Positions 51,629 to 60,111 of a stretch of 64,000 bases of DNA are shown piece by piece. The stretch lies in NCBI GenBank assembly GCA_964639245.1, contig CAZXCU010000009.1, positions 62,001 through 126,000 of the forward strand. Direction: 5' to 3'. The position numbers and the translations under genes were made by a program. Positions within the stretch are counted from its first letter, which is position 1; each line of letters begins with the position of its first letter. Below the pieces are notes generated by a model that saw only the letters and a program-made list of their open reading frames with translations, was not told the DNA's origin and ran no database searches. This stretch comes from SB15 sp964639245 (GTDB taxonomy: Bacteria; Chloroflexota; Anaerolineae; Aggregatilineales; J027).

Positions 51629-53635
51629 CTAATTTTTGCGCGGCGGTAGGTTCGGCAGCGTGACGGTAAAGGTTGCCCCCTGCCCCACTTGGCTACTGAC
51701 ATGGACATCCCCCCGATACAGATCTACCATGTCTTTGACCACACTTAGTCCCAAGCCCAAACCGGGACGTTCATCAAAATTTGACCCGCGAAAAAAGGGA
51801 GAAAAAATCTGCGGCAGTTCGTCCAGCAAAATGCCAATGCCCTTGTCCGCTACCGAAAAATGCAAGTTGTCATTGTGACGATGGGCGCTGAGTTGGATAG
51901 GCGATTCTGCCGAAGAATATTTCACCGCGTTCGAGAGCAAATTTCCCAGAATCGACTGAATGATGGTGGGGTCACCCCATGTCTCCGGCGTGTTGTCCTG
52001 CACATCGAGCAAGATTTCATGCTCGGTGTTGTGGCTCAAACGGATTGACTCAATCGCTTCAAGACACAGTGCCTCCAGATCCAACCGCATGGCAACAATT
52101 TGAATCTGACGATAATAATTTTGCACCATCAGCGTAATATCTTCCAGCAAATCCGTAATCCGTTCCACCTGTTCTTGAATCCGCTGCAATTTCTTGGCGC
52201 GCTGGTCGGCATCCAACTTTTCCGCATATTTTTCTAATGATGTGGCGGCGGTGGCGATGATGGAAATGGGGGTACGAAACTCGTGCGAAATACGCACCAT
52301 CATCCGGCTCTTGAGACCGTTGAGTTCATTTTCTTTTTGCAGCGCCACATTTTTGCGTTCCTGTTCCAAGAGACGCTGCTCCAACTCTTTTTGTTCGGTA
52401 ATATCCATACGCGAAATGGCAATGCCGTTTTCGCCAAAGGGGATGACCTGCCGCCGACACCATTCTTGGCTGTAGTAGCCATCAGCAAACACCGCCTCCT
52501 GTTCATAGGTTTGGCGGGTTTGCAAAACAGCAACATACTGTTCAAAGTAGGTGTTGATCTTATCAGGAAGAAAAATCTCAAAGATACTCCGCCCGATAGC
52601 CTCGGTTTTGGTTTTGCCAAAGCGTTGTTCAGCAGCACGGTTCAGGTAGATAACATGAAAATCAATCGGCTGATTCTGCTCATCGCGCACGGCTTCCAGC
52701 AGCAGGAACGCATCGGGGCGGGCTTCGGCAGCTTCACGCAGGTGCATTTCGCTGCGGGCTAATTTTTGTTCCATGCGCCGCCGTTCGGTGATGTCCCGCG
52801 AAACACTGACGACTCCCTCAATTTGCTGCGTCACTTCGTTCAGGACGGCGTGAACATCTGTCTCAACTTCTATATAATGCCCATCTTTATGCTTTGCCCG
52901 ATAGGAAATTGAGGTCGTTAATTGGCGAGTGGACAAAATATCCGCCAGATCGAGCAGGTTGTTTAGATCGTCGGGGTGAATATAAGCATATCCCTCTGTA
53001 AACAGCAATTCTTCCTGTGTATACCCCAGAAGATGCTCACAGGCGTTATTTACATAGAGAATTTTACCCTCTGCATCTGACCATGTAATCATATCGCGCA
53101 ATGTATTCGTGATCACACGATTCAAGCGCTGTTCATTCCGAAGCGTTTTTTCAGCAATTTTACGGCGGGTGATGTCATGCGAAATGGACAACACAGTCTT
53201 CACCATACCGTGTTCATTGAATTCTGGAATCAGTTGACATTCATAAAATTTGATTTTGCCGGTTACCGTGGATGAAAATTCAAAACGTCGTTCCTGTGCG
53301 TGCAGAAACACCGACAACAAGGCCTGGTCAAGCGGGGTCAGGGTTTCCGCGTTCGGGTAAACATCCTGCAAAGATTTGCCAATGAAAAATGCGGCGGGTT
53401 TGCCGTTAATCTCTTGAATCCGTTCATTGACATACACATGCCGTAAATCTTGATCGTAACGGACAATCACATCCGGGTTGTTTTCCACAATTGTCCGAAA
53501 CATTTGCTCCGCTTCTAACAAACGGGCATGTTCGGCATCAAAGGCTTGCTGAACAGCCTCCAGCAGAGTTTTATAGGCTTGATCATCTTTGCTGCATTCC
53601 CCTATAACAGCAAGCAGTTCCGGCGTTACGTGCAT
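51629..53635 (-). CDS. Multi-PAS hybrid-less histidine kinase
   Basis: 668 aa, soluble. Three to four PAS units lie between about 45 and 420 (FRTIVENNPDVIVRYDQDLR, ISHDITRRKIAEKTLRNEQR, GVVSVSRDITERRRMEQKL, AISRMDITEQKELEQRL). HisKA follows with H-box VRISHEFRTPISIIATAATS (about 448), then HATPase with N-box GNLLSNAVKYSS, G1 VADKGIGIL and G2 RPGLGLGLSVVKDM. There is no receiver or membrane segment. The PAS domains probably sense redox, light or a ligand. The cognate regulator is not in the neighbourhood. Confidence 0.94.
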   Translation of the reverse strand: MHVTPELLAVIGECSKDDQAYKTLLEAVQQAFDAEHARLLEAEQMFRTIVENNPDVIVRYDQDLRHVYVNERIQEINGKPAAFFIGKSLQDVYPNAETLTPLDQALLSVFLHAQERRFEFSSTVTGKIKFYECQLIPEFNEHGMVKTVLSISHDITRRKIAEKTLRNEQRLNRVITNTLRDMITWSDAEGKILYVNNACEHLLGYTQEELLFTEGYAYIHPDDLNNLLDLADILSTRQLTTSISYRAKHKDGHYIEVETDVHAVLNEVTQQIEGVVSVSRDITERRRMEQKLARSEMHLREAAEARPDAFLLLEAVRDEQNQPIDFHVIYLNRAAEQRFGKTKTEAIGRSIFEIFLPDKINTYFEQYVAVLQTRQTYEQEAVFADGYYSQEWCRRQVIPFGENGIAISRMDITEQKELEQRLLEQERKNVALQKENELNGLKSRMMVRISHEFRTPISIIATAATSLEKYAEKLDADQRAKKLQRIQEQVERITDLLEDITLMVQNYYRQIQIVAMRLDLEALCLEAIESIRLSHNTEHEILLDVQDNTPETWGDPTIIQSILGNLLSNAVKYSSAESPIQLSAHRHNDNLHFSVADKGIGILLDELPQIFSPFFRGSNFDERPGLGLGLSVVKDMVDLYRGDVHVSSQVGQGATFTVTLPNLPPRKN

Positions 53636-53809
53636 TTTCCACCACTTTTATAACTGACTTCTTCTGAATATTTTAATTTACCAAGTCGTTTTGTTGACAA
53701 AATTCAGAAAATTTTCGGACATTATTCATATTAATCTAACTCTGCGTACCAAAACCTCATGAATCTGGTTAGAATCTGGTTGAAATCATAAAAACGGGAG
53801 ACAGACTGG

Positions 53810-54172
53810 ATGAGAACACGCGGCGAAACAGAAGCCGAATTCACCAAAGCCATGATCCAATTTGAAAAAGAATATCTAGGGCGTGGCCCTTCCGACGCAC
53901 GGGCATTTTTCATCAACGACATGATTCTGGTGCGGTTGCGTGGCATTTTGACCCCTGCCGAAATGAAAATTGCCGAAGAACGCGATGGTCAAGCCCTGGT
54001 CAAAGAAACCCGCCGCCGTTTGTTTGAAAGTTCGCGCACCCTCATCGAAACTATGGTGCAAGAAATTGTCGGGGTTAAGATGATTAGCCTGCACACCGAT
54101 ATGAGCAGCAAAACGGGTGAACGGATTGTCGTAATAACGGTGGATGCCAATTTGGATAAAAAATTTGAGTAG
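53810..54172 (+). CDS. DUF2294 family protein
   Basis: 120 aa. MRTRGETEAEFTKAMIQFEK, then EYLGRGPSDARAFFINDMIL, VRLRGILTPAEMKIAEE and GERIVVITVDANL match the DUF2294 family (Na+-dependent-transport-associated or gas-vesicle-linked in some genomes; function unknown). It is 71 bp ahead of the SpoIIAA-like gene on the same strand. Confidence 0.85.
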   Translation: MRTRGETEAEFTKAMIQFEKEYLGRGPSDARAFFINDMILVRLRGILTPAEMKIAEERDGQALVKETRRRLFESSRTLIETMVQEIVGVKMISLHTDMSSKTGERIVVITVDANLDKKFE

Positions 54173-54243
54173 TTTTGAGGAGTTTCTGTTAAAATAGAAT
54201 ATCAATTCATTGCATAAACAGGGCAAGTGCATAGGGGTGTGGT

Positions 54244-54669
54244 ATGGTGACTCCGCCTGAAAAAGTCGAAGTTATGGCAGGCATCGTGTTGGAATGGCTG
54301 GATGACCAGCGCATTTATGGGTTCACCATTTCAACAGGCAAACGGGCTGCCCTTGAAAAATACCTGGAAACTGGCTTAAGCATCATTAACGCATGGCCTG
54401 AAAATCGCCCCTACCTCACTTTACAGGATGTCTCTCACCCGGATACGGGTTTTTCGCCTGTGCTACGCCAAATAGCCGAAAAATTCTTGCAAGTCATCGC
54501 CGAAAAAGGGTTAGAAGGCCGAATCGCGGGGATTATTTCGCGGGGCTTCGCCGGACATTTGATTCAGCTGTTTGTGCGGGCGTTTGGCCCCAAAGTTCCC
54601 GGCGTGGAAATCCGCATGTTTTTTGAGCGCGAAAAAGCCGTGCATTGGCTGCGTGAAAAATTGGACTAA
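54244..54669 (+). CDS. SpoIIAA/STAS-like small protein (paralog 3)
   Basis: 141 aa. IVLEWLDDQRIYGFTISTG, YLTLQDVSHPDTGFSPVLRQ, IAGIISRGFAGHLIQLFVRA and EREKAVHWLREKL align with the protein at 5000-5449, sharing the LxDVSH element and the C-terminal KA..WLR, and more weakly with 26460-26825. Probably a small regulatory alpha/beta domain. No binding partner is evident. Confidence 0.7.
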   Translation: MVTPPEKVEVMAGIVLEWLDDQRIYGFTISTGKRAALEKYLETGLSIINAWPENRPYLTLQDVSHPDTGFSPVLRQIAEKFLQVIAEKGLEGRIAGIISRGFAGHLIQLFVRAFGPKVPGVEIRMFFEREKAVHWLREKLD

Positions 54670-54715
54670 ACTGTTTCCATTCAAGGCGGACAAATTTTAA
54701 GAACCCATCCGTAAA

Positions 54716-54762
54716 ACGCTGGCCTTCAGACCAGTGAACACCGCGTTAAAATGAATTTACGG
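54716..54762 (+). repeat. Dispersed hairpin repeat (family C), copy 2
   Basis: ACGCTGGCCTTCAGACCAGT, GAACAC, CGCGTTAAAATGAATTTACG: same order of segments as 21681-21734. It occupies the 218-bp gap before xisH locus 3. The rest of that gap (about 54790-54885) shows no recognisable gene. Confidence 0.7.
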
Positions 54763-54887
54763 AATCAATGGCACATGACAACCGATGTCCCAACCCATCG
54801 CCGAAATCGAAGAGGGGCCTGTGTTGTGCAAATTCAACGAATTTCGCTGGTACAAAACCAATGGGTTTTTGAGGTGAAAAAGGTGTA

Positions 54888-55304
54888 ATGCCAGCGCTTG
54901 ATCACTGTGAGCCACAAGTCATTCGGGCATTTGAAAAACAGGGTTGGCAGATTTTTAAAAAGCCACACTTGATTCCTTTTGATACCACCAATCTCTGGGC
55001 TGATGCAAGTTTTCAACGTATAAGGGAAAACATCGTTGAAAATATCATTGTGGTCGAGGTGAAATGTTTTAGTGACCCGAATGAAGATTTACCAGCTTTC
55101 TATACTGCACAAGGCCAATATAATCTGTATCGAAGTGCGCTTAAAATGAACAATATGAAATTTCCCCTCTATCTGGCTGTTCCAGACCAAGCCTATCAAC
55201 GTTTGATACAACATTTAGCAGTGGTAGATGCAATTCAGACACTTGCGCTAAAATTAGTGATAGTGAACCTGATGGCTGAGGAAATTGTCGAATGGATAGT
55301 TTAG
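54888..55304 (+). CDS. XisH-family protein, locus 3
   Basis: 138 aa (SD AAGG). PALDHCEPQVIRAFEKQGWQ, WADASFQRI, IIVVEVKCFSDPNEDLPAFY and TAQGQYNLYRSALKM give the Asp/ExK/GQY set of a PD-(D/E)xK-like site. The C-terminus is LKLVIVNLMAEEIVEWIV. It overlaps xisI by 13 bp, as in loci 1 and 4. Intact. Confidence 0.9.
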   Translation: MPALDHCEPQVIRAFEKQGWQIFKKPHLIPFDTTNLWADASFQRIRENIVENIIVVEVKCFSDPNEDLPAFYTAQGQYNLYRSALKMNNMKFPLYLAVPDQAYQRLIQHLAVVDAIQTLALKLVIVNLMAEEIVEWIV

Positions 55305-55600
55305 CCAAGACCGTCAAAGAACATGTTTTATGGTATGCAGGGGGTGGTTTTAACCTCAAAACCTTCCCGATGGTGAACGAAGAACAACAGGCCTACTCCG
55401 TCATTGTAACCGATGTGCCAACGCACAAACGCCCTGTCAGTATTGCAGTGATGGCACGAGTGATGGGTGACACAGTGATTATTGAAGAAGACACCACCGA
55501 CAAACCATTGGTGGAACGCTTAGTCCAAAGCGGCATTCCTCGAGAGAAAATTATCCTTGCTTACAAAGGCGAACCGATCACGGTGGAGATGGAAGCCTAA
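55292..55600 (+). CDS. XisI-family protein, locus 3
   Basis: 102 aa: MDSLAKTVKEHVLWYAGGGF, AYSVIVTDVPTHKRPVSIAV, VIIEEDTTDKPLVERLVQSG and IPREKIILAYKGEPI. The SD GAGGAAATTGT lies in the EEIVEW codons of the upstream xisH. Conserved full length. Confidence 0.92.
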   Translation: MDSLAKTVKEHVLWYAGGGFNLKTFPMVNEEQQAYSVIVTDVPTHKRPVSIAVMARVMGDTVIIEEDTTDKPLVERLVQSGIPREKIILAYKGEPITVEMEA

Positions 55601-55607
55601 CGAAAAA

Positions 55608-55635
55608 ATGCCCGACTTTGTAGAAAATCGGGCAT
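55608..55635 (-). terminator. Terminator of the P-type ATPase gene
   Basis: ATGCCCGA / TCGGGCAT stem. Read on the minus strand it is followed by TTTTTT. It lies just past the ATPase stop (55653) and just beyond the xisI stop on the other strand, so it may also limit rightward transcription. Confidence 0.8.
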
Positions 55636-55652
55636 CCCAAGAGAAATGTTCT

Positions 55653-58454
55653 TTAACTCAATACGCCGCGTCGGATGAGGAGTTTTTCCAATTCCACCAC
55701 CCAGAACACCGCCGTACTCAGCACAAAACAGAGGAGAATCTGTTCCAAAGTCAGGGGGTTGGTGTTGAACAGGTCATTAAAGAAGGGCAAATAGACCGCC
55801 ACCATCTGTAACGCCACCGTCACTACCACCGCGCCAATCAAAATCGGGTTAGAAAACAGATTCATGCTAAACGTCGATTCCCGATGCGAACGCACCGCCA
55901 GCGCATGTCCCATCTGGGAAAGAGTCAGCAGCATGAACACCATCGTATTCCATGCGGGTTCGCCGTTAGCCGCTTCTACACCAGTGTCCCATGTCCAGTA
56001 GGCCACCCCCAGCGCCAGCAAGCCCAGCGTCAAACCGACCAGCACAATATGCCGTCCCAAACCGTAGCGCAACACGCTGACATTGGGTTCGTAAGGCGCA
56101 CGCACCATCGCGTTTTTCTCGGCTTTTTCCACCCCCAACGCCAGCGCGGGAATGCCATCGGTAATCAGATTCATCCACAAGATTTGCAGCGTCGTGAGTG
56201 GCAAACTCATGCCAGAAATCAACTGGGTCGCCAGCAGCACAAATAATTCGCCCGTGTTGCTCGCCAGCAGATATTTAATGAAACGGCGCACATTGTCGTA
56301 AATGGTGCGGCCTTCTTCCACCGCGTGAACAATCGTGGTGAAGTTGTCATCCAGAATGACCATATCCGACGCTTCTTTGGACACATCCGTTCCGGTAATG
56401 CCCATTGCCACGCCAATTTCAGCCTGTTTGAGGGCGGGCGCATCATTCACGCCATCGCCTGTCATCGCAACGATGTTGTTATGACTTTGAATCGCCTTGA
56501 CAATGCGGAGTTTGTGTTCCGGCGACACCCGCGCATACACCGACACCGTTTTGACCGTTTCGCGCAGTTCTTCCTCGGACATCTCGGAGAGCATCCGTCC
56601 GGTACGAACATCTTCATTGTCGCGCTGAATAATTCCCAGATCGCGGGCAATGGCTTGGGCGGTTAAGGGATGGTCGCCTGTAATCATGATGGGGCGAATC
56701 CCGGCGGTACGGCAGATTTTGACCGCCTCTTTGACTTCGGGGCGCGGCGGGTCAATCATGCCAATCATGCCCACAAAGACCGTTTCTTTTTCCGCCAATT
56801 CCCATTTTTCGCCGGGCGGAAGTTGATGCAAGGGACGGTAGGCCACCCCCAACACGCGCAACCCTTCCCGTGCCAGCGCATCATTCGATTCTTCGATGCG
56901 GCGGCGGTGTTCATCCGTTAAGGGAATCATCTGCCCTTGTTCCCAAACGTGGGTGGTTTCTTCCAGCAGGCTGTCGACTGCCCCCTTGGTGAACACCACA
57001 TAGGGATAGCCTTCGGATTCAAGTTGTTTTTTGAAATCCAGCGCCGCCCCTACGTTCAAGGCCGCGTTCGGATTCAAGCGGTGAACAGTGGTCATGCGCC
57101 GCCGTTCGGAGGAAAACGGCACTTCGCCAATCCGTGGGAAATGCTGTTCCAATTCCGGCTTGACCATGTTGAAATGCGCTGCCGCAATCACAATCGAGCC
57201 TTCGGTGGGGTCGCCCTGTGCATGGGCTTCTTTCTGGTCATCCTTAATGATTAAGATCGAGTCGTTGCACAGCGTCCCGGCGGTCAGCAAAATGGCCTGC
57301 GCGGGGTCTTCCACCGGATGTCTGCCGTTTAAGCGGTTGGAAAGCTGGGTGTAGGGGGTTAAATCCAGACGATGCCCCGCCACATCAATAATTTTGACAG
57401 TCATCCGATTTTCGGTCAGTGTTCCGGTTTTATCCGAGCAAATCGTCGTCACCGAACCGAGTGTTTCCACGGCGGGCAATTTACGGATGAGCGCCTTGCG
57501 TTTGAGCATCCGTTGTGCGCCCAACGCCAGCGAAATCGTCACCACGGCGGGCAGACCTTCTGGCACAACCGCCACGGCAATCGCTACCGAAGTCAGCAAA
57601 ATTTCATCGGTTTCGCGCCCGCTAATAAACCCGACGGCAACCGCCAGCAGCATTACCCCGATAGCGGCAAAAAACAGCACGCGCCCCAGTTCATCCATGC
57701 GTTTTTGCAGGGGAGATTTTTCGCCCGCCACGCCTTGAATGAGTTCTGCGATACGTCCGAGTTCGGTTTTCATGCCCGTGCTGGTAATCAGCGCCGTGCC
57801 ACGCCCATAAGTGACAGCAGTTCCCATGTAGACCATATTTTTACGGTCTCCCAACGGCAAATTTTCGCTGTAGAGGGTGTCCGTCATCTTATCAATCGGA
57901 TACGATTCGCCCGTGAGAGAGGCTTCTTGCACACGCAAATTCTGCGCTTCAACCAGACGCGCATCGGCGGGGATGATATTGCCGGCTTCTAAGACCACCA
58001 GATCACCGGGAACAATATCTCTTGAAGAGACATCTTTCAACTGTCCGTCCCGCCGCACCCGCACCGACGGCGCAGCCATATTTTTCAGCGCGGCGATGGC
58101 CTTTTCGGCACGATATTCCTGCACCACCCCCAGCACCGCGTTCAATACCACAATCGCGGAAATGGCAATTACACTATCGGCTTTGCCTAAAATGCCTGAA
58201 ATGACCGCCGCCGCAATCAAAATGAGGACAAGCGGTTGGGTAATTTGTTCGCGCAGAATATCCCATGGGGTTTTGGCGACCCCTTCAATGAGTTCGTTGC
58301 GTCCATATTCTTTAAGGCGGGTTTCAACGTCCGTGCTGCTGAGTCCGTTGGCTTCTTCCACCCGCAAACGCACCAGCGCCTCTTCGGGGGAAATGGTATG
58401 CCACACGCCGGAGGGGGCGTGGGGTGTCTCCTTGACTTGCGGTTCTGCTAACAT
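55653..58454 (-). CDS. Ca2+-type cation-translocating P-type ATPase (P2A)
   Basis: 933 aa. A cation-ATPase N domain (WHTISPEEALVRLRVEEANG) precedes the A-domain LTGESYPIDK, phosphorylation site SDKTGTLTENRM, KGAVDSLL, and hinge MTGDGVNDAPALKQAEIGVA. Membrane ion-site segments VAVVPEGLPAVV (Glu) and LWMNLITDGIPALALG (Asn/Asp) match SERCA-like pumps. It probably exports Ca2+ or Mn2+. The leader carries two RNA hairpins, the second a canonical terminator, 26 nt before the ATG, suggesting attenuation or riboswitch control. Confidence 0.95.
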   Translation of the reverse strand: MLAEPQVKETPHAPSGVWHTISPEEALVRLRVEEANGLSSTDVETRLKEYGRNELIEGVAKTPWDILREQITQPLVLILIAAAVISGILGKADSVIAISAIVVLNAVLGVVQEYRAEKAIAALKNMAAPSVRVRRDGQLKDVSSRDIVPGDLVVLEAGNIIPADARLVEAQNLRVQEASLTGESYPIDKMTDTLYSENLPLGDRKNMVYMGTAVTYGRGTALITSTGMKTELGRIAELIQGVAGEKSPLQKRMDELGRVLFFAAIGVMLLAVAVGFISGRETDEILLTSVAIAVAVVPEGLPAVVTISLALGAQRMLKRKALIRKLPAVETLGSVTTICSDKTGTLTENRMTVKIIDVAGHRLDLTPYTQLSNRLNGRHPVEDPAQAILLTAGTLCNDSILIIKDDQKEAHAQGDPTEGSIVIAAAHFNMVKPELEQHFPRIGEVPFSSERRRMTTVHRLNPNAALNVGAALDFKKQLESEGYPYVVFTKGAVDSLLEETTHVWEQGQMIPLTDEHRRRIEESNDALAREGLRVLGVAYRPLHQLPPGEKWELAEKETVFVGMIGMIDPPRPEVKEAVKICRTAGIRPIMITGDHPLTAQAIARDLGIIQRDNEDVRTGRMLSEMSEEELRETVKTVSVYARVSPEHKLRIVKAIQSHNNIVAMTGDGVNDAPALKQAEIGVAMGITGTDVSKEASDMVILDDNFTTIVHAVEEGRTIYDNVRRFIKYLLASNTGELFVLLATQLISGMSLPLTTLQILWMNLITDGIPALALGVEKAEKNAMVRAPYEPNVSVLRYGLGRHIVLVGLTLGLLALGVAYWTWDTGVEAANGEPAWNTMVFMLLTLSQMGHALAVRSHRESTFSMNLFSNPILIGAVVVTVALQMVAVYLPFFNDLFNTNPLTLEQILLCFVLSTAVFWVVELEKLLIRRGVLS

Positions 58455-58480
58455 TTCTCTTCTCCTGTGGAAAGCTCATG

Positions 58481-58562
58481 AAAAAAAGCCGACATCCCCC
58501 CGTGAGATGTGAGGGTTAATGTCGGCCTACCTTACAACTTGTCCAAGGCTGGACAGTTTGTA
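58481..58562 (-). promoter_or_regulatory. Structured leader with terminator hairpin before the P-type ATPase gene
   Basis: In transcript order an imperfect 13-bp hairpin (58533-58562, TACAA..TGTCCA / TGGACA..TTGTA) is followed by a strong terminator stem GCCGACAT / ATGTCGGC (58488-58526) with a seven-T tract (58481-58487). The layout is that of a cis-acting attenuator. It does not match my memory of the yybP-ykoY Mn2+ or M-box consensus, so the class is unassigned. Confidence 0.65.
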
Positions 58563-58640
58563 TTGTCGTCCGAAGCTATAGAAAAAGATAGCAGCAGGCA
58601 GAACAAATCCTAACCCCCAATTTTTAGGGGGTTGTGCAAG

Positions 58641-58874
58641 TTATGTCGCAAGTTTGTTCAAGTCACGCTGGGCTAAACGCGCAAATAGGTTATTTTCGCC
58701 ACTTAAAATTGCACGCTGAAAATAAAGACGGGCCTCATCAGTCTGTCCAAGTGCAATTTTTACATGTCCTGCCAATCGGTAAATTTCTGTTTGAGGATGT
58801 ATGAAAATGCGGAATTTTCGGCTGTAGGGTGGGAGACAAAATTTTATTATACAGATATATTCATGTGCAAGCAT
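58641..58874 (-). pseudogene. TPR protein C-terminal remnant
   Basis: The last 50 residues (EIYRLAGHVKIALGQTDEAR, LYFQRAILSGENNLFARLAQ) form a single TPR-like unit plus tail. The N-terminal part is unrelated to TPRs and no SD is evident. A palindrome (58612-58633, AACCCCC / GGGGGTT) follows its stop. It reads as the 3' end of a larger lost gene. Confidence 0.5.
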
Positions 58875-59013
58875 GGTCTAAAAATGGTGTTTTTCGCCCG
58901 CCCTAATAAAAAATTGATGTGCATTGCCCGCAACCATTTTCAAGGACGAATCGTATTAATTGGATAACTTGTTCGATATAAAATCTCATCTTCAACGAAA
59001 GGAACTTAATTTG

Positions 59014-59613
59014 ATGCAACCTATAAAACAGCGCCCGCCCCTAACAACGCAAATTCCCGTTCAAGATTTCCGTGACTTCTATTGGCTCAAGGTAGAATTG
59101 CAGACTTTTTGTCAATCACATGGCCTCTCCACCAGTGGTGGCAAAATCGCCTTAGCTAATAGAATTGAGCATTTTTTGAGAACAGGCGAAAAATCTGTCT
59201 CTATCGTAACTCAGCACCCCAAAATACAGCTACAGAATACTACTGAGACCGCGAGTTTAGAAACCATCATAGAAGAAGGGTTTATTTGCTCTCAGGACAA
59301 ACGTGAGTTTTTTGAATCAATCATTGGGCCACGCTTTCGCTTTACAGTAAAAATGCAGCAGTTTTTCCGCGAGAATGTGGGCAAAACCTATCAAGACGCT
59401 GTGGATGCTTGGTATACATTTGAGACCAATAAAAAAACCGTTAAAGATGCCATAGACCCACAGTTTGAATATAACCGATTTATACGGGCATTTTACGAAG
59501 ATACTAAAAACAAAGGACTGCCACTCGCCAAAGCAATACAGGCTTGGAAAATTGCCCGAAGCCGTCCAACACCTCCAGTGTATTCCGCAGATGAAGATTA
59601 TTTTTCAGAATAG
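59014..59613 (+). CDS. SAP-domain protein, DUF6434-like
   Basis: 199 aa from ATG 59014 (SD AAAGGA, about 10-bp spacing). An N-terminal SAP-like helix-extension-helix (YWLKVELQTFCQSHGLSTSG, GKIALANRIEHFLRTGE) is followed by the DUF6434-like segment IIEEGFICSQDKREFFESII, GPRFRFTVKMQQFFRENVGK and a Lys-rich helical tail. SAP domains bind DNA or RNA. The stop codon is directly followed by a xisI 3' scar, suggesting this gene was joined to the locus by deletion or insertion. Confidence 0.75.
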   Translation: MQPIKQRPPLTTQIPVQDFRDFYWLKVELQTFCQSHGLSTSGGKIALANRIEHFLRTGEKSVSIVTQHPKIQLQNTTETASLETIIEEGFICSQDKREFFESIIGPRFRFTVKMQQFFRENVGKTYQDAVDAWYTFETNKKTVKDAIDPQFEYNRFIRAFYEDTKNKGLPLAKAIQAWKIARSRPTPPVYSADEDYFSE

Positions 59614-59667
59614 GTGTGTTTATGCGGGTGAACCCATGCCTGTGGTCGAGGAAAATGAGCGGTAAGA
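59614..59667 (+). pseudogene. xisI 3' remnant (fifth XisI copy)
   Basis: Directly after the SAP-gene stop, the frame VYAGEPMPVVEENER then stop matches the tail of XisI locus 4 (AYAGEAVPVVEEN). At DNA level, CCTGTGGTCGAGGAAAAT is shared exactly with 60390-60407. Nothing of the upstream xisI is left. Confidence 0.75.
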
Positions 59668-59694
59668 TTAACCCAAATTTTCATAGGGATGATA

Positions 59695-60111
59695 ATGGCA
59701 GCAATTGACATTTGTGAACCACCGATTATCCGGGCATTGGAAAAAGACGGCTGGCAAATCCGCCGCAAACCCCACATGATTCGCCTTATCAAGCGGGAGG
59801 TTTATGCAGATGTCAGTCTCCAACGCTTTTCCAATGGGCGTGTTGAAGAAATCGTGATTGTAGAAGTGAAATGTTTTATGAATCCCAAAGATGATTTGCA
59901 GGAATTGTATACCGCGATTGGGCAATATACCTTCTATAGCGCGGCCTTATCCATTCGCAAATCGCGGCTGCCGCTTTATCTGGCTGTACCCTATGAAGGC
60001 TATCATCGGCTCATCAAACAACCTGCCGTGCAGCTTGCCCTCCAAAGAGCTGGTGTAAAATTAGTCGTAGTGAACTTAGCAACAGAGGAAATTGTAGAAT
60101 GGCTCACTTAG
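59695..60111 (+). CDS. XisH-family protein, locus 4
   Basis: 138 aa from ATG 59695 (SD AGGG; an ATG 6 bp upstream lacks SD spacing). MAAIDICEPPIIRALEKDGW, YADVSLQRF, IVIVEVKCFMNPKDDLQELY and TAIGQYTFYSAALSI carry the same Asp/ExK/GQY set. The C-terminus KLVVVNLATEEIVEWLT overlaps xisI by 13 bp. Confidence 0.9.
   Translation: MAAIDICEPPIIRALEKDGWQIRRKPHMIRLIKREVYADVSLQRFSNGRVEEIVIVEVKCFMNPKDDLQELYTAIGQYTFYSAALSIRKSRLPLYLAVPYEGYHRLIKQPAVQLALQRAGVKLVVVNLATEEIVEWLT

Noticed and set aside
58455..58640. Assignment of the P-ATPase leader to the yybP-ykoY or M-box riboswitch
   Set aside because: The conserved GGGGAGUAGC-type loops of the manganese riboswitch are not seen; kept as an unassigned attenuator.
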